This document shows, one piece after another, positions 46,343 through 57,538 of a DNA stretch of 64,000 nucleotides. Every line of letters begins with the position of its first letter. Position 1 is the first letter of the stretch. Origin of the DNA: Longimicrobium sp. (lineage in GTDB: Bacteria; Gemmatimonadota; Gemmatimonadetes; Longimicrobiales; Longimicrobiaceae); contig NZ_DASVSF010000083.1 of assembly GCF_036388275.1 (NCBI RefSeq), positions 1 to 64,000 on the forward strand, read 5' to 3'. The translations under genes and the position numbers were made by a program. The notes beneath the pieces were generated by a model. It was not told the origin of the DNA, ran no database searches, and saw nothing but the letters and a program-made list of their open reading frames with translations.

Positions 46343-46731
46343 CGTTTCTCTTCGACGAGAACATGCCGCAGCGGCTGGCCACCGCCATGCGCACGCATAT
46401 GGGAGAGCGGACCACCCACGTGTATGACGAGTTCGGGCGCGACGGGGTGCTGGATCCCGAGGTGCTGAGGTTCGTGGGCGAGAACGGGTGGTTCCTGGTC
46501 AGCCGCGACCGCCGCATCCTGCGCCGCGCCCCGGAGCGAGCACTGATCGAGCAGTTCGGGACAGGCGCATTCTTCCTGAAGGACAGCCTCGACGACTTCT
46601 GCTCCATCGCACGGGCGCTGATCCACAACTGGCCGGAGATCAAGCGGATCGCCCGCGGGCGCGACCGGCCGTTCGTCTTCCTGATCCGCGAACGGGGAGT
46701 CGTGCGCCTGGAGAACCGCCACATCCGGTGA
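46321..46731 (+). CDS. Toxin, PIN-like DUF5615 family (VapC45-like)
   Basis: 136 residues, as long as VapC45 (Rv2019). The fold signature is LFDENMPQRLA with the first acidic pair, then a VYDEFGRDGVLDPEVLRFV segment, and VSRDRRILRR. These Mut7-C/PIN-like proteins are presumed RNases. ATG 46321 lies inside the antitoxin gene, the usual coupled arrangement that keeps toxin below antitoxin. Confidence 0.87.
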   Translation: MAEPRGLTFLFDENMPQRLATAMRTHMGERTTHVYDEFGRDGVLDPEVLRFVGENGWFLVSRDRRILRRAPERALIEQFGTGAFFLKDSLDDFCSIARALIHNWPEIKRIARGRDRPFVFLIRERGVVRLENRHIR

Positions 46732-46800
46732 CGCCGCATGCGGCGGGTTCACCGGCTCACGGAGAGTACACGCCTCGGCTGTCGGTGCCCTTCGAGGGTT

Positions 46801-46875
46801 GTGTGGCGGATCCCTCGGTCGCTGCGGGGCGCGGCGCACAGGCAGGTTCGGTGGGGCCGCTCCGTCGGGATGACA
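46801..46875 (+). repeat. Intergenic repeat module B
   Basis: GTGTGGCGGATCCCTCGGTC to CGTCGGGATGACA. It fills the middle of the 234-nt spacer between the convergent toxin and sensor kinase genes. Confidence 0.8.
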
Positions 46876-46965
46876 CGTGTGCTTCGGCGGGTTGGCGCGT
46901 AATGGCGGCGGATTCACTCGCTCACAGAGGGAGCGGCATAGAGCGCTGGCGGCAGATTCATCCGC

Positions 46966-49902
<2,937 letters not shown>

Positions 49903-50079
49903 CAAGTGATTCAGGCCATGCCCTGAGGAACGTTCATCACCGACGCGCGCCGGTTTGCCGCGAGTGGCGGGGTGCCGGGTGCAATCCCGGTGCCCGGGCG
50001 GGGTGCGGCGGCGCCACAGGAGTAATGGGGAGTCTCCGGAGGGCGCGGGAGCGGGTGAACCCGCCGCAACAACGGCAGA

Positions 50080-50104
50080 AAGCCTCCCAAACCGCGGGAG
50101 GCTT
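50080..50104. terminator. Hairpin terminator of the ABC-2 operon
   Basis: AAGCCTCCC (50080-50088) and GGGAGGCTT (50096-50104), a 9-bp perfect stem with TTTCTG on the minus-strand 3' side. The remaining spacer 49903-50190 has no gene. Confidence 0.7.
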
Positions 50105-50190
50105 CACCTGCACGCGCGCCTCAGGCAGCGCGCACATTCTTTTGCGTGAAGCGTGCGTCGGCCGCGGTGGTCATGCGGCCGGACGACCCG

Positions 50191-50910
50191 TCAAGGCCAT
50201 TCGCGCGCCCTGAGCAGCACGCCGGCCACGATCAGCCAGAACAGACCGTAACCGCCGGCGAACGCACTGGCGCCCCATGCGATCTCGCCGCGCAGGATGC
50301 CGTCGTACACGTCGGAAAGGGCCAGCTGCGGGGGAAGCAGCAGCCCCACCACGTCGCCCAGCACCCCCGGAAGCGGCTCCACTCCCGAGCTGACCAGCTG
50401 CAGCCACACGTAGTTGGCCAGGTACAGCACCAGCGCCACCCAGGCATCGCCCCGCACGAGCAGCACCGACAGCACAGCCACCATGCCGCCGTACGCCACG
50501 GCCGCCAGCAGCGCCAGGTACAGCCCGATCCACCCGCCCTCGAACCCGCCCCACGCCACCATCTGCCCCACCACCAGGAACACGGCCGCGGCCAGCACGG
50601 AGAAGCCCAGCGCGAGCAGCCAGCGCAGCCCGTAGAACGACAGCGGCCGCGTGGGATGCGAAAAGAACATCCGGTAGTACCCGGACCGCCGGTCGCCGGA
50701 GACGAAGCCGCCCAGCAGGATGAGCATGGAAAGCGCGGCGTAGTTGGCCAGCGTGGCCGCGATTCCCAGGTAACCCAGGTCGAGCGAGGGCTCGGCGCCG
50801 GGCACCTCGTCGTGGCGATGGAAGCCGGGCTCCAGGGCAAAGAACAGCAGCCCGGCCAGCGCTACCATCGCCAGGCGCGGCAGCATTCCGCGCAGCAGGA
50901 TGGGGATCAT
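50191..50910 (-). CDS. ABC-2 type transporter permease
   Basis: 239 residues with about six hydrophobic segments: LPRLAMVALAGLLFFALEPG, YAALSMLILLGGFVSGDRRS, WLLALGFSVLAAAVFLVVGQ, LYLALLAAVAYGGMVAVLSV and others. The short first loop and GDRRSGYYRMFFSHPTRPL region are typical of ABC-2 exporter membrane subunits. ATG 50910 overlaps the stop of the ATPase gene (ATGA), so the two form one transporter. Substrate unknown. Confidence 0.85.
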   Translation of the reverse strand: MIPILLRGMLPRLAMVALAGLLFFALEPGFHRHDEVPGAEPSLDLGYLGIAATLANYAALSMLILLGGFVSGDRRSGYYRMFFSHPTRPLSFYGLRWLLALGFSVLAAAVFLVVGQMVAWGGFEGGWIGLYLALLAAVAYGGMVAVLSVLLVRGDAWVALVLYLANYVWLQLVSSGVEPLPGVLGDVVGLLLPPQLALSDVYDGILRGEIAWGASAFAGGYGLFWLIVAGVLLRAREWP

Positions 50911-51851
50911 GCGCGGCCTCCCTTCTTCCGCCCGCCGCCCTGGCCGCGGAACCGCTCGCGCAGCGACAGCCGCTCGGGCGTCACCGCGTGGACGACGCCC
51001 CCACGGTCCAGCAGCTGTCGCAGCCGCGCGCTCAGGTCGCGCGCGCTTCCCGCCTCCACGCGGAACGCGTGCGCCTCCCCGTGGACGGGGAGCGCGCCGG
51101 GAAACGCGGACGAAACCAGGTGGGCGGACTCGGTGTCGTGCACCTCCAGCCGCCACGCCGGCACGGGGCCGCGCCCCTCGGCGAGGTCGATCACCTCGCG
51201 CACGCGCCCCGCCTGCAGCACCACCACCTGGTCGGCGACGCGCTCCACCTCTTCCAGGTCGTGCGAGGCGAACAGCAGCACGCGCTCGGGATCCGCCTCG
51301 CGCCACGCCGTGACGATTTCGCGCACCCGAGCTACCCACTCGGGATCCAGCCCGTCCGTGGCCTCGTCCAGGATCATCACCTTGCGGTCGCCCAGCAGCG
51401 CCTGCGCCAGCGCCAGCCGCTGCAGGTTGCCCTTGGAAAGCGCGGCCACGCGGCGGCCCGCCAGCTCGGCCAAGCCCAGCCGCGCCAACTCGCGCTCGAT
51501 TCGCGCGTGGGCACCCTCTACCTCGCCCAGTGCGGCAAAGGCCTCCAGCGCCCGGCGCACCGTCCACGAGCGGGGGATCTCCACCCGGTCGGGGACGTAC
51601 GCCACCCCGTGCCGCTCGGCGTAGTCGCGGGGCAGCATGCCGCCGATCTCCACGCCGCCGCCGCTGGGGTGCAGGTAGCCCAGCAGCAGCCGGATCAGCG
51701 TGCTCTTGCCGGCGCCGTTGGGCCCCACGATGCCCACCGCCGCGCCGGGGGGCACGTGCAGCGTCACGCCATCCAGCGCGCGCACCCCCTCGCCGCGCCA
51801 GCGCGCCAGCGGGCCTCCGAACTCCTTCACCACGTCGGTTACCTGGATCAT
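50907..51851 (-). CDS. ABC-2 type transporter ATPase
   Basis: 314 residues. Walker A GPNGAGKST, a degenerate signature LSKGNLQRLALAQALL, Walker B MILDEATDGLDP and H-loop ASHDLEEVE are present, followed by a ~90-residue C-terminal domain common in drug or bacteriocin-type ABC-2 ATPases. ATG 51851 is the family N-terminus. Divergent from the PAP2 gene, with 68 bp between the start codons. Confidence 0.92.
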   Translation of the reverse strand: MIQVTDVVKEFGGPLARWRGEGVRALDGVTLHVPPGAAVGIVGPNGAGKSTLIRLLLGYLHPSGGGVEIGGMLPRDYAERHGVAYVPDRVEIPRSWTVRRALEAFAALGEVEGAHARIERELARLGLAELAGRRVAALSKGNLQRLALAQALLGDRKVMILDEATDGLDPEWVARVREIVTAWREADPERVLLFASHDLEEVERVADQVVVLQAGRVREVIDLAEGRGPVPAWRLEVHDTESAHLVSSAFPGALPVHGEAHAFRVEAGSARDLSARLRQLLDRGGVVHAVTPERLSLRERFRGQGGGRKKGGRA

Positions 51852-51919
51852 GAGCGGGAGCGTACGCCCCACCCCGCCCGATCGCAACCCCGGTATGGAT
51901 CGTGCGCCCGGGCCGCGGC

Positions 51920-52771
51920 ATGAGCACGCGCCCTCCCACACTCCCCCTGGAACGCCGCAACGACCCGCGCCGCGGGCCCATCCACGGCCTGCGCGACCTG
52001 CTGTTCGGGCTGCTGCGGTGGATCGGTCGCCACGTCGAGGGCTTTTACGCCGCCGTGGGCGCGTTCCTGTTCATCGGCCTGTCGTGCGTGCTGATCGGCG
52101 CGGTGCTCTTCGCCGAGCTGGCGCGCGCCGTCGTCGCGGGGCACACCCTGCGGCTGGACGAGGCGGTGCTCCGGTGGATGTCGGCCAACGGGTCGCCCGC
52201 GGTCGACAGCTTCATGCTGGAGGTGACCGCCCTGGGCGCCCGGCTGGTGGTGTGGATGGTGGTGATGGTGGCCACGGCGTTCCTGCTCCTGAACCGCCAC
52301 CGGTGGTCCGCCGCGCTCCTGTGGGTGTCGATGCTGGGGGCGGGGCTGATCAACATGACGATGAAGGAGTTCTTCGACCGTCCGCGCCCCGACGTCTTTC
52401 CCTGGCGCACCCCGCACGTGGGCAACGCATCGTTCCCGTCAGGCCACGCGATGACGTCCATCGTGATCTACGGCACGCTGGGCTACCTGCTGGGCCGGCT
52501 GATGCCCACCCGCGCCACGCGGATCGCCACCTACGCCATCGCCATCCTCGTCATCCTGCTGGTGGGGGCTTCGCGGCTGTACCTGGGCGTGCACTATCCC
52601 TCGGACGTGCTGGGTGGATTCGCGACGGGGGGCGCTTGGGCGTTCACCTGCGGGCTGGGGATGGAGGCCGTGCGCTACTTCCGCCAGCGGCGCCCGGAGA
52701 TCGCCGCCGAGGAAAAGGGCCTGGGCGCCGGCCCGGTGGACGCGCCTGCGCCAGCACCGGCCGCGGAGTAG
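51920..52771 (+). CDS. PAP2-family membrane phosphatase
   Basis: 283 residues with six hydrophobic segments. The three phosphatase motifs are intact: KEFFDRPRP (K-x6-RP), FPSGHAM (PSGH) and SRLYLGVHYPSDVLGG (SR-x5-H-x3-D). Members dephosphorylate undecaprenyl pyrophosphate or phosphatidic acid and related lipids at the outer face of the membrane. ATG 51920 preferred over GTG 51902. The C-terminus ends in an Ala/Pro tail. Confidence 0.92.
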   Translation: MSTRPPTLPLERRNDPRRGPIHGLRDLLFGLLRWIGRHVEGFYAAVGAFLFIGLSCVLIGAVLFAELARAVVAGHTLRLDEAVLRWMSANGSPAVDSFMLEVTALGARLVVWMVVMVATAFLLLNRHRWSAALLWVSMLGAGLINMTMKEFFDRPRPDVFPWRTPHVGNASFPSGHAMTSIVIYGTLGYLLGRLMPTRATRIATYAIAILVILLVGASRLYLGVHYPSDVLGGFATGGAWAFTCGLGMEAVRYFRQRRPEIAAEEKGLGAGPVDAPAPAPAAE

Positions 52772-52938
52772 GGCGGGCGTTCCGCACGTCGCAGCACCTC
52801 CTTCCGGAACCCATCTGTGTCCCGAAACGAGCCCGAAGGGCTTGCGAAGGGTGCCCGTCGTCTCCATCGTTTCCGATCCATACCCCGCCGCATCCCCGGC
52901 TTCGCGCGCGCGACGCGCCGCACTCCCTGCCCCCATCC

Positions 52939-53418
52939 ATGGCCAAGCACACTCCGCCGTCGGACCAGGAGCTGTTCCAGATCGAATCGCTCGCCTGCGA
53001 TGCCACGCCCGGTCCGTGGGAGCCGCAGGTGGTGCTGGACTACCAGACGGGCGAAAGCGCGCGCGTGGTGGTGCACGCCCCCGACGACGACGGCGAGCTG
53101 ACGTACGTGGTGGAGCGCGAGCGCGACCTGGCCGAGGCCGACCAGCGCTACATCGCCGCCCTTCACCCCGACGCCGTGCTGCGCCTGGTGCGCGAGATCC
53201 GCCGGCTGCGGCGCGTGGGAGAGCGGTACGACGCGCTGTGCTCGGTGCTCGGCCACCTGAACGAGTTCCTGGAGCGGCGCGGCCTGGTGGCGCAGGCGCA
53301 GCGCTTCGTGGAGGTGCGTGCGCAGCTGGAGCGCATTCACCCGGAAGGCATCGACGGTACCGTGGCGCAGCCCGGCGCTCCTTCGGCCCGCCGTGAGCCC
53401 GCCGGATTCGTCGCTTGA
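52939..53418 (+). CDS. Hypothetical protein
   Basis: 159 residues, unrecognised. The opening ELFQIESLACDATPGPWEPQ and the later ADQRYIAALHPDAVLRLVRE resemble phage Ea22-like proteins in word pattern (conserved ATPGPW, and a segment on time points/positions followed by a helical region). The rest is helical (EIRRLRRVGERYDALCSVLG). ATG 52939 has no strong Shine-Dalgarno. Followed 61 bp later by another unknown gene on the same strand. Confidence 0.65.
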   Translation: MAKHTPPSDQELFQIESLACDATPGPWEPQVVLDYQTGESARVVVHAPDDDGELTYVVERERDLAEADQRYIAALHPDAVLRLVREIRRLRRVGERYDALCSVLGHLNEFLERRGLVAQAQRFVEVRAQLERIHPEGIDGTVAQPGAPSARREPAGFVA

Positions 53419-53479
53419 CCCCATGGGCGCCTTCGGGCGCCCATTTCGCATCCTGAACCCACCGCCCGTAGCTTCAGTG

Positions 53480-53878
53480 ATGGCTGCCGCACGCGAGATT
53501 CGCCTTCCGGACCGCTTCTACCTGCCGCGCCCCGGCCCCGACGGCCGCGAGGTGCACGACGTGATGCCGTGGGAGGGCGCCCGGAGCTACGCCACCGACG
53601 GCGAGCGCGTGGGCATCCAGTTCACCGACGGGCGCGTGGTGTGGCTGGGCGACGCGCCCACGTCGGCGCTGGCGCCGGACCCCGCGGACGAGGCTCCCAG
53701 CTTCGCCGAGGACTTCGTGGACGTGAACCTCGACGCGCTGGTGGACGGGCTTCGCGTGTACATGGAGCGGCACCCCATTCTCAAGTCCGTGTGGCGTGAG
53801 GACATGGAGCGGCTGGATACGCTGCGCCGCCACTACCCGGGACAGGAGCCGCATGCGGGCGAGGGCGAGGCGGCGTAG
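53480..53878 (+). CDS. Hypothetical protein
   Basis: 132 residues, unrecognised, acidic. It begins RLPDRFYLPRPGPDGREV; the central part is beta-rich (VGIQFTDGRVVWLGDAP) and the C-terminal part helical (VDGLRVYMERHPILKSVWRE). No signal peptide or membrane segment. ATG 53480. Third-position GC is as high as in neighbouring genes, supporting a real gene. Likely transcribed with the preceding unknown gene. Confidence 0.65.
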   Translation: MAAAREIRLPDRFYLPRPGPDGREVHDVMPWEGARSYATDGERVGIQFTDGRVVWLGDAPTSALAPDPADEAPSFAEDFVDVNLDALVDGLRVYMERHPILKSVWREDMERLDTLRRHYPGQEPHAGEGEAA

Positions 53879-54061
53879 GCGTTTCGGACGGGTGCGGATG
53901 AGCAGACGCGAGGGCGGCTCCGACGGGGCCGCCCTTCGTACGTTGGGCTCTCACCCCGGGGCTGTCATCCTGAGTCTTTCACCGTCCTCCGGCCGACCCT
54001 GAGGGATGAAAAGGGCTCGCGGGCGCCGTTTATGATTTGGACGAACTGGACTTTTTCTATT

Positions 54062-54418
54062 CAGCCCCAGGCGCACCGAACCTGCCCGTACGCAAGTCTC
54101 TGCGGGGCGAAGGATCTCGCCGCGGATGCCTTTCAGCCCGGGCGCGGCAGCGGTCACAAGCCCGAGGCCTCGGCTCTGCCGGGCGAATGAATTCGCTGCA
54201 ACAACCACACGAAGTCCGCCTGCGCGGACTGGCCTGTTCTCGTGTGGGCAGGACCGTGGTGCACGCCCTGAAGGTGTGGCGGATCCCTCAGTAGCTGCGG
54301 GCGATGGCGCAGGGGAGGATTCCGACGGGGCCGCTCGTTCGGGATGACATCGCGCTGCGGCAGGTGCGGCGTGCGATCGACGTTCTCCCTCTCCGCACGC
54401 GGTTGTGCGGGGAGGGGC
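54062..54418 (+). repeat. Composite intergenic repeat: C, A, B, E
   Basis: The 627-nt spacer 53879-54505 has no gene. It holds module C (54062-54119), A (hairpins 54183-54196 and 54213-54230), B (54274-54349) and an E-type hairpin (54382-54418, CCCTCTCCGCAC with GTGCGGGGAGGGG). A further C-like fragment (GTCATCCTGAGTC) is at 53968. Confidence 0.85.
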
Positions 54419-54505
54419 GGCGCGAGATCTTGTGTTTTCCCCGTTCTTCCGCGTATCCTCACCGCCGCCCGGAATCCGCAACGCCCCGCGACCCCGTCCG
54501 CCCCG

Positions 54506-56074
54506 ATGATCTTCCGCAGACCGACCGTTCGCGCGCTCGCTGCCGCCGTCCTGCTCGCGCCCGCGCTGCACGCCCAGGAGTTTCGCCCCGCCGCCACCTT
54601 CATCCAGGTGAACGACGTCTACCGCATCGACGCGGTGGAGGGCGGGCGCGTGGGCGGGCTGGGCCGCGTGGTGACCGCCGCCGAGGCCGCGCGTCGCAGG
54701 ACGGGCGTGCCCGTACGCGTGCTGCACGCCGGCGACTTCATCGCGCCCTCAATTGAAAGTCGGTACTTCGCGGGGCTGCAGATGATCGACGCGCTGAACT
54801 TCCTTCACGCCCGCGCGCCGATGATCGTCGTGCCGGGCAACCACGAGTTCGACGAGCGCCGCCCGGGCATGCTGGCCGGCGCCATCAACGCGTCGCGCTT
54901 TCCCTGGCTGGCCGCCAACGTCCGCCTGAACACCGGCGACGCGGGGGCCGACCGGCGCCTGGGCACCGACACCATCATCGACGCCGGCGGCATGCGCGTG
55001 GGCATCTTTACGCTCACCTTTGTGGACGCGCCCCGCGAGTACGCGTCCGTGGACACCGCGTACGTGGCCATCGCCGAGCGCCAGATCCGCGAGCTGGAGT
55101 CGCAGGGGGCCGAGGCCATCATCGGGCTGACGCACCTGGACCTGGGGCAGGACCAGCAGATCGCCGCGCTGCGCGCCACACACCCCAAGCTGGTGTGGAT
55201 CGCGGGCGGGCACGAGCACTTCCTCATCCACCATCCGCTCACCGACAGCACCGCCGCCATCACCAAGGGCGACAGCAACGCGCGCCGCATCTGGCAGGTG
55301 GTGCTGGGCCGCCGCGGCGGAGCGCCGGCCGTGCGCGCGGACTCCATCGTGCTCGACGCCACGGTGGCCGTCGATCCCGCGTACCAGCGCCAGGTGCAGG
55401 CGAAGTGGGCCGACAGCATGCGCGCCAAGATCCCCTTCTTCGACCAGGTGATCGGGCGCGCCGCCACGCGGATGGACGCGTCGGAGGAGGTGGTGCGCAA
55501 CGAGGAAAGCGCCTGGGGCAACTGGCTGGCCGACGTGATGCGCCGCGCCTACCCCGACATCCCCGCCGACGTCGGCATCCTGAACGGCGGCGCCATCCGC
55601 ATCGACGACAGAATCCAGGGCGACATCCGCTGGGAGCACCTGGCGCGCACCTTCGGCTTTCCCACGCGGGTGGGGCTGGTGTGGCTGCGCGGGCGCGACC
55701 TGCGGGAAGCCGTGCTGGAGCGCGGCGTTTCGGGCGGCCGGGGCGAGGGGAGCTTCCTGCAGGTTTCCGGGATGCGCTTCAGCTATGACCGCTCGCGCGC
55801 GCCTGGGCAGCGGGTCACCTCGGTCGACATCCGGCGCGGCGACGCGTGGGAGCCGCTGGACGACAACCGCGTCTACGTGGTGGCGGTTCCCGACTACCTG
55901 ATGGGTGGCGGCGACACGTACACCTTTCACAACCGCGCGGTCATGAGCATTCCGCCGGGGCCGGACCTGCGGCTGATGGCGTTCGACGCCCTGGCCGCCG
56001 CGTACGCCGCCGGGCAGCCCATCAGCCCGGCCGTGGAAGGCCGCATCACCGAGCGCGGCGCCGCGCGTCCATGA
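54506..56074 (+). CDS. Secreted 5'-nucleotidase/metallophosphatase (UshA-like)
   Basis: 522 residues. A signal peptide (RALAAAVLLAPALHAQE, cleavage after AQ or so) exports it. The N-terminal metallophosphatase domain has HAGDFIAPS, VPGNHEFD, GLTHLDLGQD and AGGHEHFL; the first metal motif is atypical (QVNDVYRID instead of D-x-H). The C-terminal nucleotide-binding domain (~320-500) has ESAWGNWLADVMRRA and GILNGGAIRIDD. It should release phosphate from nucleotides in the periplasm. ATG 54506 gives the signal peptide; the frame extends upstream into repeats. Confidence 0.9.
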   Translation: MIFRRPTVRALAAAVLLAPALHAQEFRPAATFIQVNDVYRIDAVEGGRVGGLGRVVTAAEAARRRTGVPVRVLHAGDFIAPSIESRYFAGLQMIDALNFLHARAPMIVVPGNHEFDERRPGMLAGAINASRFPWLAANVRLNTGDAGADRRLGTDTIIDAGGMRVGIFTLTFVDAPREYASVDTAYVAIAERQIRELESQGAEAIIGLTHLDLGQDQQIAALRATHPKLVWIAGGHEHFLIHHPLTDSTAAITKGDSNARRIWQVVLGRRGGAPAVRADSIVLDATVAVDPAYQRQVQAKWADSMRAKIPFFDQVIGRAATRMDASEEVVRNEESAWGNWLADVMRRAYPDIPADVGILNGGAIRIDDRIQGDIRWEHLARTFGFPTRVGLVWLRGRDLREAVLERGVSGGRGEGSFLQVSGMRFSYDRSRAPGQRVTSVDIRRGDAWEPLDDNRVYVVAVPDYLMGGGDTYTFHNRAVMSIPPGPDLRLMAFDALAAAYAAGQPISPAVEGRITERGAARP

Positions 56075-56096
56075 CATCCCACACCCGGAGCGAAAC

Positions 56097-56756
56097 GTGA
56101 GCCAGGCTACTCCTGCGTCCGCTGCCAACGCGTTCTCCTCCAGCGAGCTGGTGGTGCTCTTCGGCGACCAGTTCGTGCCCGACGCGTCGATGCTGTCCAG
56201 CAAGGAGGAAATCCTCACCAGCGGCGTGCGCGTCAACTCGCAGACGCTGATGGAAAAGGCCATGCACGCGGCCGTGTGGACGCTGCAGCGCGCGGGCGCC
56301 GTCCGGCTGGAGATCCGACAGGGCAAGGCGCTGTTCGGGCTGATCAGGACGCGGAAGCTGCACCTGGTGCGGGGCACGGCCTCCGCCAGCTATCCCGGGG
56401 GCTCGCTGGAGGCGCACCTGGTGGAGGCGGCGGGGATGGAGAACGAGCTGGATGGCGTGCTCGCGGCGTTCATCGGCCAGGACTCGCACGATCCCCCCGC
56501 GCGCGCCATCGGGCTGATGAAGCGGGGGCTTTACGGCCGCGGTTTGCTGGAGGTGGTGGAGGAGAAGACGTTGATGGTGTTCACCTCCATCAGGTACGTG
56601 CTTCCCGCCTCCACGCGCGAGCTGGCGTCGCGGCAGTCGGTGCAACCCATCAAGCAGCTGCTGGCGGAGGTAGAGCAGAAGGAGCCGGAGCTGTTCAAGG
56701 CGGTAGACAAGGCCATCGACTCGGCGCGGGTGAAGATGACGGAGGACAGCGACTGA
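56097..56756 (+). CDS. Hypothetical protein (possible peripheral lipid-binding type)
   Basis: 219 residues, soluble, no confident family. A helical region (LMEKAMHAAVWTLQRAGAVR) is followed by strands (LEIRQGKALFGLIRTRKLHL) and a long C-terminal helical part (IKQLLAEVEQKEPELFKAVD). Word pattern is faintly like GPP34/GOLPH3-type proteins, not enough for assignment. GTG 56097 with GGAG 7 nt upstream. Lies 22 bp after the nucleotidase and overlaps the next start (TGATG). Confidence 0.65.
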   Translation: MSQATPASAANAFSSSELVVLFGDQFVPDASMLSSKEEILTSGVRVNSQTLMEKAMHAAVWTLQRAGAVRLEIRQGKALFGLIRTRKLHLVRGTASASYPGGSLEAHLVEAAGMENELDGVLAAFIGQDSHDPPARAIGLMKRGLYGRGLLEVVEEKTLMVFTSIRYVLPASTRELASRQSVQPIKQLLAEVEQKEPELFKAVDKAIDSARVKMTEDSD

Positions 56757-57094
56757 TGAAGAGCTACGTGATCGTGCTGGGCCTGGTGGCGGCCATCACC
56801 GGCGGCATCGTGTTCTTCGTGCTCCGCGACAACCAGGCGGCCCGCCGGCGCCAGACCGCCGAGGCCGAGGCGGTCGGGTTCGTGGCGACGCCGGCCACGT
56901 GGTTCAACGGCGACGAGAACGAGGGGGGGCACACGCTGACCTTTGCGTTCGTCGACGGGCAGAACAACGTGCACAGCCGCAGGATGGACGAGATCACCTG
57001 GTACGATCCGGCGAAGAAGTACAAGGTGTGCTACAACCCCGCCGACCCGAAGGACCACAAGCTCTACACCGCCGACCACAAGTGCGGCAGCTGA
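56756..57094 (+). CDS. Small membrane-anchored protein (DUF3592-like)
   Basis: 112 residues. One N-terminal transmembrane segment (VIVLGLVAAITGGIVFFVL), then a beta-rich domain with TLTFAFVDGQNNVHSRRMDE and YKVCYNPADPKDHKLY, the pattern of DUF3592 proteins (a domain ending in a V-x-Y-x-P motif). ATG 56756 overlaps the preceding stop. Terminator 57127-57161 follows. Confidence 0.7.
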   Translation: MKSYVIVLGLVAAITGGIVFFVLRDNQAARRRQTAEAEAVGFVATPATWFNGDENEGGHTLTFAFVDGQNNVHSRRMDEITWYDPAKKYKVCYNPADPKDHKLYTADHKCGS

Positions 57095-57126
57095 CGGGTG
57101 GATCCACGGGGTCCGAATCGGACGAG

Positions 57127-57161
57127 ACCGGCCGCCTTCCGTACGTGGGAGGGCGGCCGGT
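57127..57161 (+). terminator. Hairpin terminator
   Basis: ACCGGCCGCC (57127-57136) with GGCGGCCGGT (57152-57161), followed by TTC. Closes the three-gene run 54506-57094. Confidence 0.75.
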
Positions 57162-57240
57162 TTCGCCGAGGGGTCCTAAAGCGGGTAAACCCGCGGCATC
57201 GAGCCGAAACGCTCCACCGCAGCCCTGATTAGCCGAGTCC

Positions 57241-57520
57241 CACGCAATCGTGACCGCTGCCGCGCCCAAGCGATTACGTGCCCCACGCTAGATCCTTCGG
57301 CCCGCGAAGTGGCGTGTGGGGGTGAGTGCCATGAGCTTGGGCCTCAGGATGACAAGCCTTTGCGCGTCAATGGATTAGCGGCGCGCACCGACGTAGCTCG
57401 CTTCCCCCGCGCATTGCGGGGAAAGGGCTGGGGATGGGGGGCGACGCGGCATGCGCCCGAGCCAGCCTCACCGCCCCGACGTTCTCCCCTCTCCGCACAG
57501 CAGTACCGTGCGGGGAGGGG
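57241..57520 (-). repeat. Composite intergenic repeat (C, D, E), left copy
   Basis: CGTGACCGCTGCCGCGCCCA (57249) opens the block. Module C in reverse is at 57291-57352, D in reverse at 57399-57442 and the E hairpin at 57482-57520 (CCCCTCTCCGCAC / GTGCGGGGAGGGG). The same order recurs at 58861-59140. Confidence 0.85.
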
Positions 57521-57538
57521 CCGGGTGAGGGGCGCCCG

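Noticed and set aside
51902..51919. GTG 51902 as the PAP2 start
   Set aside because: It adds six residues without a Shine-Dalgarno; ATG 51920 fits equally well and is the commoner codon.
54037..54347. Small genes inside the composite repeat regions
   Set aside because: The same peptides recur wherever the modules occur in either orientation, and hairpins explain the sequence better.
56097..56756. GPP34/GOLPH3-family assignment
   Set aside because: Only a loose helical pattern fits; no diagnostic basic phosphoinositide-binding residues could be placed.
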